Position numbers and translations under genes: made by a program
Notes under the pieces: generated by a model
The model's database searches: none
Told to the model about the DNA's origin: nothing
The model's input: only the letters and a program-made list of their open reading frames with translations
Shown: in pieces, positions 57,869 through 64,000 of the stretch
Position numbering within the stretch: position 1 is the stretch's first letter
Layout of the letters: every line of letters starts with the position of its first letter
DNA from: Flavobacteriales bacterium
GTDB lineage: Bacteria > Bacteroidota > Bacteroidia > Flavobacteriales_D > CAJJDF01
Assembly (NCBI GenBank): GCA_020630395.1
Contig: JAHDBM010000010.1
Span: 5,054 to 69,053 of the forward strand
DNA length: 64,000 nt
Direction of reading: 5' to 3'

Positions 57869-58318
57869 ATGAAATTACATACATTAAAACCTGCTGAAGG
57901 TTCAAATAAAAGTAGTAAGGTAAGAATTGGTAGAGGTGAAGGTTCTGGAAAAGGAGGTACTGCTGCAAGAGGTCACAAAGGAGCTAAATCTAGATCAGGT
58001 TATTCTAGGAAAAAAGGTTTTGAAGGTGGTCAAATGCCACTTCAAAAGAGAGTTCCTAAATTTGGATTTACTAACAGAAACAGAGTTGAATACAAAGGCG
58101 TTAATTTAGATACCCTACAATTGTTATCTGAAAAAACTGGATCAAATGACATTACGTTAGAATTGTTATTAGATAATGGTTTAGTAAGTAAGAATGATAA
58201 TGTTAAAATTTTAGGTAGAGGAGAATTAAAAGCAAAGCTTAACATTACAGTACATCAGTATAGTAAAACTGCAAAAGTAGCAATTGAAGCTAACGGAGGT
58301 ACAGCAAACGAATTATAA
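57869..58318 (+). CDS. rplO: 50S ribosomal protein L15
   Basis: MKLHTLKPAEGSNKSSKVRIGRGEGSGKGGTAARGHKGAKSRSG. Confidence 0.98.
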   Translation: MKLHTLKPAEGSNKSSKVRIGRGEGSGKGGTAARGHKGAKSRSGYSRKKGFEGGQMPLQKRVPKFGFTNRNRVEYKGVNLDTLQLLSEKTGSNDITLELLLDNGLVSKNDNVKILGRGELKAKLNITVHQYSKTAKVAIEANGGTANEL

Positions 58319-58346
58319 TTAAACCATAAAAGGGCTTAATAATAGC

Positions 58347-59675
58347 ATGAAAGCATTAATAGATAAAGTAAAACAAATTTGGAGTATAGATGAATTAAGA
58401 ACTAGAATTGTTCTTACACTAACTCTTATTTTGGTTTATAGAATTGGTTCCCATGTAGTGTTACCAGGAATAGATCCTGATAAAATTGGTGATCCATCAG
58501 GTATATTTGGTTTATTAGATATTTTTGTAGGTGGTGCTTTTTCTAGAGCATCTATTCTTGCATTAGGTATTATGCCTTACATATCTGCCTCTATTATTAT
58601 GCAGTTAATGGGAATAGCAGTTCCTGCAATTCAAAAAATGCAAAGTGAAGGAGAAAGTGGTCGTAAGAAGATTAATCAATGGACAAGAGTCTTAACAATT
58701 ATTATTTGTTTATTCCAAGCTCCAAGTTATTTAGCAACATACGCAGGTGATGCCATACCGGCTGGTGCTGGGACAATGTGGTGGGTTACTTCAGTAACGC
58801 TATTGGTAGCAGGTACTATGTTTGCTATGTGGTTAGGTGAAAAAATTACGGATAAAGGTATAGGGAATGGTATATCAATCCTTATTATGATTGGTATAAT
58901 AGCAGGTTTACCTGGTGCTTTTGTTCAAGAAATTACAAGTAGATTAGGAAATGGTGGTTTAGTTATATTATTGATAGAAATTGTATTCCTAGTTGTTGTA
59001 ACTATATTTTCAATATTATTAGTTCAAGGAACTAGGCGTATACCTATCCAGTCAACCAAAAGAGTTGTCGGGGCTAGAGGTAATAGCCAAACTGTTGGAG
59101 GAGGAGCTAGAAGTTATATTCCTCTAAAAGTTAACTCTGCTGGGGTTATGCCAATAATTTTTGCTCAAGCACTTATGTTTATTCCTGCATTAATTCCGTC
59201 ATTTAGTACTTATTTTAGTGATATAAATGGATTCTGGTATAACTTCATTTTTGCTTTAATGATAATTATATTTACATATTTTTATACTGCGATAACTGTT
59301 AATCCTAATAGAATTGCAGAAGATTTAAATAGAAGCGGAAGCTTTATACCTGGTATTAAGCCAGGGGTCGCAACTGCAAATTTCATTGATACATTACTTT
59401 CAAGGATTACATTACCTGGATCAATATTTTTGGCTTTAGTTGCAATACTTCCAGCTTTTGCTGTTACCTTTGGTATTAAACAACAATTTGCATTATTTTA
59501 TGGAGGTACATCATTATTAATTTTAGTTGGTGTTATGTTAGATACTTTACAACAAGTGGAAAGTCATTTATTGAGTAGACATTATGACGGACTTATGAAA
59601 ACAGGAAAAGTTAAAGGTAGGTCTACAGGTGGTAATGCATTTGTTAGTAGTGGAAACGTAGGAAGTACAATTTAG
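58347..59675 (+). CDS. secY: Preprotein translocase subunit SecY
   Basis: Ten TM segments; LTLILVYRIGSHVVLPGID; GIGNGISILIMIGI. Confidence 0.99.
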   Translation: MKALIDKVKQIWSIDELRTRIVLTLTLILVYRIGSHVVLPGIDPDKIGDPSGIFGLLDIFVGGAFSRASILALGIMPYISASIIMQLMGIAVPAIQKMQSEGESGRKKINQWTRVLTIIICLFQAPSYLATYAGDAIPAGAGTMWWVTSVTLLVAGTMFAMWLGEKITDKGIGNGISILIMIGIIAGLPGAFVQEITSRLGNGGLVILLIEIVFLVVVTIFSILLVQGTRRIPIQSTKRVVGARGNSQTVGGGARSYIPLKVNSAGVMPIIFAQALMFIPALIPSFSTYFSDINGFWYNFIFALMIIIFTYFYTAITVNPNRIAEDLNRSGSFIPGIKPGVATANFIDTLLSRITLPGSIFLALVAILPAFAVTFGIKQQFALFYGGTSLLILVGVMLDTLQQVESHLLSRHYDGLMKTGKVKGRSTGGNAFVSSGNVGSTI

Positions 59676-59682
59676 TTATTGT

Positions 59683-60462
59683 ATGGGTATATATTATAAG
59701 TCGGAAGAGGAGGTTGAGTTAATAAGAAAGAGTTCTTTACTTGTTGGAAAAACTTTAGCAGAGGTTGCTAAACATTTAGAACCTGGTGTAACTACTAAGC
59801 AATTAGATAAAATTGCGGAAGAGTTTATTAGGGATCATCGGGCTAAACCTACATTTAAAGGATATGGTGGTTTTCCTGCTTCATTATGTACTTCAATTAA
59901 TGAAGTTGTAGTGCATGGAATACCAAATACAGTTCCATTAGAAAATGGAGATGTTGTATCTATTGATTGTGGTGTTTTTATGAATGGCTTTAATGGTGAT
60001 TCAGCTTACACATTTGAAGTTGGAGAAGTTGATAGAGAGGTTAAACAGTTATTAGAAGTAACAAAAGAATGTTTAAATCGATCAATCGAAGCTGTTAAAC
60101 TTGGAGGAAGAATGGGAGATGTAGGATATGCATGTCAGTCACATGCTGAGAGTTATGATTATGGTGTAGTTAGAGAATTAGTTGGGCATGGATTAGGTAA
60201 AGAATTACATGAAAAGCCTGAAGTTCCTAACTATGGTTATGCGGGTAAAGGATTAAAGTTGAGAGAAGGGTTGGTTTTGGCAATTGAGCCAATGATTAAC
60301 TTAGGAGATAGAAGAGTAAAACAATTAAATGATGGATGGTCGATTGTCACAATAGATAATAAGCCATCAGCTCATTTTGAACATGATGTGGCAATTATTA
60401 ATGGTAAAACTGAAGTTTTGTCAACATTTAAATATATTGAAGAAGTAATTAAAAATAGATAA
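59683..60462 (+). CDS. map: Methionine aminopeptidase type I
   Basis: [39 protein letters not shown]. Confidence 0.97.
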   Translation: MGIYYKSEEEVELIRKSSLLVGKTLAEVAKHLEPGVTTKQLDKIAEEFIRDHRAKPTFKGYGGFPASLCTSINEVVVHGIPNTVPLENGDVVSIDCGVFMNGFNGDSAYTFEVGEVDREVKQLLEVTKECLNRSIEAVKLGGRMGDVGYACQSHAESYDYGVVRELVGHGLGKELHEKPEVPNYGYAGKGLKLREGLVLAIEPMINLGDRRVKQLNDGWSIVTIDNKPSAHFEHDVAIINGKTEVLSTFKYIEEVIKNR

Positions 60463-60677
60463 TGGTAAAACAAGCATCTATAGAACAAGATGGAGTAATT
60501 ATTGAAGCCCTTTCTAACGCGAAATTTCGTGTTGAGTTAGAAAACGGTCATGTAATTACTGCGCATATCTCAGGTAAAATGAGAATGCATTATATAAAAA
60601 TATTACCAGGAGATAAGGTAAAGGTTGCAATGTCTCCGTATGATTTAACGCAAGGAAGAATTGTTTTAAGATACTAA
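60462..60677 (+). CDS. infA: Translation initiation factor IF-1
   Basis: [51 protein letters not shown]. Confidence 0.98.
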   Translation: MVKQASIEQDGVIIEALSNAKFRVELENGHVITAHISGKMRMHYIKILPGDKVKVAMSPYDLTQGRIVLRY

Positions 60678-60682
60678 TAAGA

Positions 60683-60799
60683 ATGAAAACAAGAGCATCA
60701 ATAAAAAAGAGATCTGCCGATTGTAAGATCGTTAGAAGAAAGGGAAGACTTTACGTTATTAATAAGAAGAACCCTAGGTTTAAACAAAGACAAGGTTAA
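60683..60799 (+). CDS. rpmJ: 50S ribosomal protein L36 (38 aa)
   Basis: [38 protein letters not shown]; below ORF-track cutoff. Confidence 0.97.
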   Translation: MKTRASIKKRSADCKIVRRKGRLYVINKKNPRFKQRQG

Positions 60800-60809
60800 T
60801 TTATAGACT

Positions 60810-61187
60810 ATGGCAAGAATTGCAGGAATTGATTTACCAAAGAATAAAAGAGGAGTTATTGGACTTACTTATATTTTTGGTATTGGAAAAAGCTCAGCTA
60901 AAGAGATTTTAAAGAAAGCTGGCGTAAGTGAGGATATCAAAGTAATGGATTGGAATGACGATCAGCTTGGTAGTATCCGTAGTATTATTAGTGAAGAAGT
61001 TAAAGTTGAAGGAGCACTTCGTTCAGAAATTCAATTAAACATTAAACGTTTAATGGATATAGGTTGTTATAGAGGGATTAGACACAGAAATGGTTTACCA
61101 TTAAGAGGTCAAAGAACGAAGAACAACTCAAGAACTAGAAAAGGAAGAAGAAAAACAGTTGCAAACAAAAAGAAAGCAACTAAATAA
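60810..61187 (+). CDS. rpsM: 30S ribosomal protein S13
   Basis: [34 protein letters not shown]. Confidence 0.99.
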   Translation: MARIAGIDLPKNKRGVIGLTYIFGIGKSSAKEILKKAGVSEDIKVMDWNDDQLGSIRSIISEEVKVEGALRSEIQLNIKRLMDIGCYRGIRHRNGLPLRGQRTKNNSRTRKGRRKTVANKKKATK

Positions 61188-61199
61188 TAGTATACTAGG

Positions 61200-61586
61200 A
61201 TGGCAAAGTCTAATGTAAAAAAGAAAAAAAATGTTAAAGTTGAAGCTTTAGGTCAAGCACATATTCAAGCTTCATTCAATAACATTATTATATCATTAAC
61301 AAACAACAGTGGTCAAGTTATATCTTGGTCATCTGCTGGGAAGATGGGATTTAGAGGGTCTAAAAAGAATACTCCTTATGCTGCTCAAATGGCTGCTGAA
61401 GATTGTTCAAAGGAAGCTTTTGAATTCGGTTTAAGAAAAGTAAAGGTTTATGTGAAAGGTCCTGGTTCAGGTAGAGAATCTGCAATTAGATCAATTCACA
61501 ATAGTGGAATAGTAGTTACAGAAATTATTGATGTAACACCAATGCCACACAATGGATGTAGACCTCCAAAGAGAAGAAGAGTATAA
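61200..61586 (+). CDS. rpsK: 30S ribosomal protein S11
   Basis: [46 protein letters not shown]. Confidence 0.99.
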   Translation: MAKSNVKKKKNVKVEALGQAHIQASFNNIIISLTNNSGQVISWSSAGKMGFRGSKKNTPYAAQMAAEDCSKEAFEFGLRKVKVYVKGPGSGRESAIRSIHNSGIVVTEIIDVTPMPHNGCRPPKRRRV

Positions 61587-61613
61587 TAATTTATAAGCGG
61601 AAAAAGAAGAGTT

Positions 61614-62219
61614 ATGGCAAGATATACTGGCCCAAAATCAAGAATTGCAAGAAGATTTAAAGATCCAATCTTTGGTCCTGATAAGGCATTAGATAGAAGA
61701 TCTTATGGTCCTGGACAACATGGACCAAATAAAAGGAGACCAAAAGTTTCTGAATATGGAATGCAACTTGCTGAAAAGCAAAAAGCAAAATATACGTATG
61801 GTATTTTAGAAAAGCAATTCCGTAATATATTTAAGAAAGCTTCTGCAGCTAAAGGTATTACAGGTGAAATCTTACTTCAATTTTGTGAAAGAAGATTAGA
61901 TAATGTAGTTTACCGTTTAGGAATTTCGCCAACTAGAAGCGGAGCTAGACAATTAGTTTCTCACAAACACATTACTGTTAATGGAGGTATAGTAAATATA
62001 CCATCATATACTTTAAAAGAAGGAGATGTAATTAGTGTAAGAGAGAAATCAAAATCATTACAAGCAATTACAAGTTCTTTAGCAAATAATGCTAAGGCAT
62101 GGGATTGGATGGAATGGGATGGTGTTACAATGAAAGGTAAATTTGTTGCGATACCAGAAAGAACACAAATTCCTGAGAATATCAAAGAACAATTAATAGT
62201 AGAATTATATTCTAAATAA
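61614..62219 (+). CDS. rpsD: 30S ribosomal protein S4
   Basis: [22 protein letters not shown]4 domain [28 protein letters not shown]. Confidence 0.99.
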   Translation: MARYTGPKSRIARRFKDPIFGPDKALDRRSYGPGQHGPNKRRPKVSEYGMQLAEKQKAKYTYGILEKQFRNIFKKASAAKGITGEILLQFCERRLDNVVYRLGISPTRSGARQLVSHKHITVNGGIVNIPSYTLKEGDVISVREKSKSLQAITSSLANNAKAWDWMEWDGVTMKGKFVAIPERTQIPENIKEQLIVELYSK

Positions 62220-62245
62220 TCAATAGTTAAAACCTAAGTTTTAAA

Positions 62246-63235
62246 ATGGCAATATTAGATTTTCAAAAACCTGATAAAGTAATTATGCTAGAGTCTGATG
62301 ACCTAGCTGGAAAATTCGAATTTCGTCCACTGGAACCAGGATATGGTATCACAGTTGGTAACGCTTTAAGAAGAATATTACTTTCATCATTAGAAGGTTT
62401 TGCAATTACATCTTTACACATAGAAGGTGTAGATCATGAATTTTCTTCTATAGAGGGAGTTGTTCAAGATGTAACAGACATTATTCTTAACCTTAAACAA
62501 GTTCGTTTTAAGCGTCAAATCGAAGATACTGATGCTGAAACTGTAAACTTCACTATTTCGGGACAAACTAAATTTACAGCTGGAGATATAGGAAAAGCAA
62601 CTTCTGCTTTTCAAGTATTAAATACTGATTTAGTTATTTGTGAAATGGATAAAGGAGTTAGCTTAAATATTGAGTTAACTATCAATAAAGGAAGAGGATA
62701 TGTTCCTGCTGATGAGAATAAAAACGAAAGTGCCAAAATGGGAACTATCGCTATTGATTCTATTTATACTCCAATCAAGAATGTAAAATATACAATCGAA
62801 GATTACAGAGTTGAGCAAAGAACAGATTACGAAAAACTTTTATTGGAAATAGATACTGATGGTTCTATTGATCCAAAAACTGCATTAAAAGAAGCGGCAA
62901 GAATTTTAATTCACCACTTTATGTTATTCTCTGATGAGAAAATCACACTTGATGTAGATAGTAAAAAAGAAGAAGAAGAATTTGATGAAACTTCTTTACA
63001 CATGCGTCAGTTGCTTAAAAAGCGTTTAGTGGATATGGATTTATCTGTGCGTGCACTAAATTGCTTAAAATCAGCAGATGTTGAAACACTTGGAGAGTTA
63101 GTTTCTTATAACAAGAGTGATTTATTAAAATTCAGAAACTTTGGTAAGAAATCTCTTACTGAGCTTGAAGAATTAATTGAATCAAAAGGATTAACTTTTG
63201 GAATGGATGTTTCAAAATACAATTTAGATAAGTAA
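62246..63235 (+). CDS. rpoA: DNA-directed RNA polymerase subunit alpha
   Basis: [40 protein letters not shown]-terminal domain [30 protein letters not shown]. Confidence 0.99.
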   Translation: MAILDFQKPDKVIMLESDDLAGKFEFRPLEPGYGITVGNALRRILLSSLEGFAITSLHIEGVDHEFSSIEGVVQDVTDIILNLKQVRFKRQIEDTDAETVNFTISGQTKFTAGDIGKATSAFQVLNTDLVICEMDKGVSLNIELTINKGRGYVPADENKNESAKMGTIAIDSIYTPIKNVKYTIEDYRVEQRTDYEKLLLEIDTDGSIDPKTALKEAARILIHHFMLFSDEKITLDVDSKKEEEEFDETSLHMRQLLKKRLVDMDLSVRALNCLKSADVETLGELVSYNKSDLLKFRNFGKKSLTELEELIESKGLTFGMDVSKYNLDK

Positions 63236-63258
63236 GACATTTTTAGAAGACAGGAATA

Positions 63259-64000
63259 ATGAGACACGGGAAGAAATTTAAAAGTTTAAGTAGAACTAAA
63301 GGGCATAGAAAAGCTTTATTAGGAAACTTAGCTTCTGAGCTTATTAAGCACAAAAGAATTAAAACAACATTAGCAAAAGGAAAAGAGCTAAGAAAATATG
63401 TTGAACCAATTCTTACTAAAGCAAAACACGATACTACTCACTCAAGAAGAGTTGTATTTAAGTCTTTATTAAATAACGAGCAAGCTAAAGGTTTAGTGAA
63501 TGAGTTATTTAGAGAAATAGGACCTAAAATTGCTGATAGACCGGGAGGATATACAAGAATTATTAAATTACCTCCAAGACAAGGTGATAATGCAGATATG
63601 TGTTATATCGAATTAGTTGATTACAATGAGTTATTATTAAATGACAAAGGTACGGCTAAGAAAAAGACAAGAAGAAGTAGAAGAAGCTCTAGTAAATCTA
63701 AAGCGACAAATACCTCTACTGATAATAAAGCTGATGATCTTAAAAAGATTGAAGGTGTTGGACCTAAAATTGCAGATGTACTTACAGCTGCAGGTTTAGC
63801 TACATTCTCAGATGTTGCTAATTCATCTGCTGAAGATATCAAGAAAATTCTTGATGAAGCAGATGGTAATTTTGGAAGTCATGATCCTTCAACTTGGGCT
63901 GATCAAGCTAAGCTTGCTGCTGATGGAAAGTGGGATGAGCTTAAGAAGTGGCAAGATGAGTTAGATGGTGGTAAACCAGCTGCAAAAAAAGATAACGAAG
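63259..64000 (+). CDS. rplQ: 50S ribosomal protein L17 with C-terminal HhH-like extension (truncated by window end)
   Basis: [56 protein letters not shown]; extension [31 protein letters not shown]...[40 protein letters not shown]; no stop before 64000. Confidence 0.95.
   Translation, partial: MRHGKKFKSLSRTKGHRKALLGNLASELIKHKRIKTTLAKGKELRKYVEPILTKAKHDTTHSRRVVFKSLLNNEQAKGLVNELFREIGPKIADRPGGYTRIIKLPPRQGDNADMCYIELVDYNELLLNDKGTAKKKTRRSRRSSSKSKATNTSTDNKADDLKKIEGVGPKIADVLTAAGLATFSDVANSSAEDIKKILDEADGNFGSHDPSTWADQAKLAADGKWDELKKWQDELDGGKPAAKKDNE

Noticed and set aside
57927-58109. 60-aa plus-strand ORF
   Set aside because: Out-of-frame ORF inside rplO.
46185-64000. Absence of tuf between fusA and rpsJ considered as a rearrangement
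   Set aside because: As far as I know this order is normal in Bacteroidota, where tuf is located elsewhere; not a notable deletion.

Overview
AT-rich bacterial chromosomal window, almost certainly Bacteroidota and probably Flavobacteriales-like. The evidence is T9SS type A/B C-terminal domains, gldE/gldD next to mutY and ssb, TTG-N19-TAnnTTTG promoters and a lack of obvious Shine-Dalgarno sequences. Positions 1-6.2 kb hold the rng / bS22-like / TPR / HU / mutY / ssb / gldE / gldD block. Positions 6.2-46 kb are mixed: an ECF sigma factor with a PKD-containing anti-sigma-like partner, mdh, an L,D-transpeptidase, tRNA-Ser(GCT), an FtsN-like SPOR protein, rpsF-rpsR-rplI, PPK2-DUF819, an acyl-CoA reductase, a giant Ig-like repeat protein, T9SS cargo proteins, an AddA-like helicase-nuclease, an E1 alpha/beta fusion and purK-purE. 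Positions 46.1-64 kb are the contiguous str-S10-spc-alpha ribosomal supercluster, running off the window end inside an rplQ with an unusual C-terminal extension. I see no CRISPR array, transposon, prophage or rRNA. The most interesting signals are: (1) a 1896-aa protein with a predicted N-terminal OMP barrel and about 17 Ig-like domains, with strictly paired cysteines and an exact 831-bp three-domain duplication; (2) a SPOR protein with a triplicated FWELLxDKKGEKF motif on its predicted cytoplasmic side; (3) an anti-sigma-like protein with six RDY(I/L)T repeats and a T9SS-type CTD; (4) a T9SS type B protein with an A-B-A-B-A-B alternating repeat; (5) an L17 fused to a helix-hairpin-helix-like tail. 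No clear defence system or mobile island is evident. All functional calls are from reading translated sequence, without database searches.
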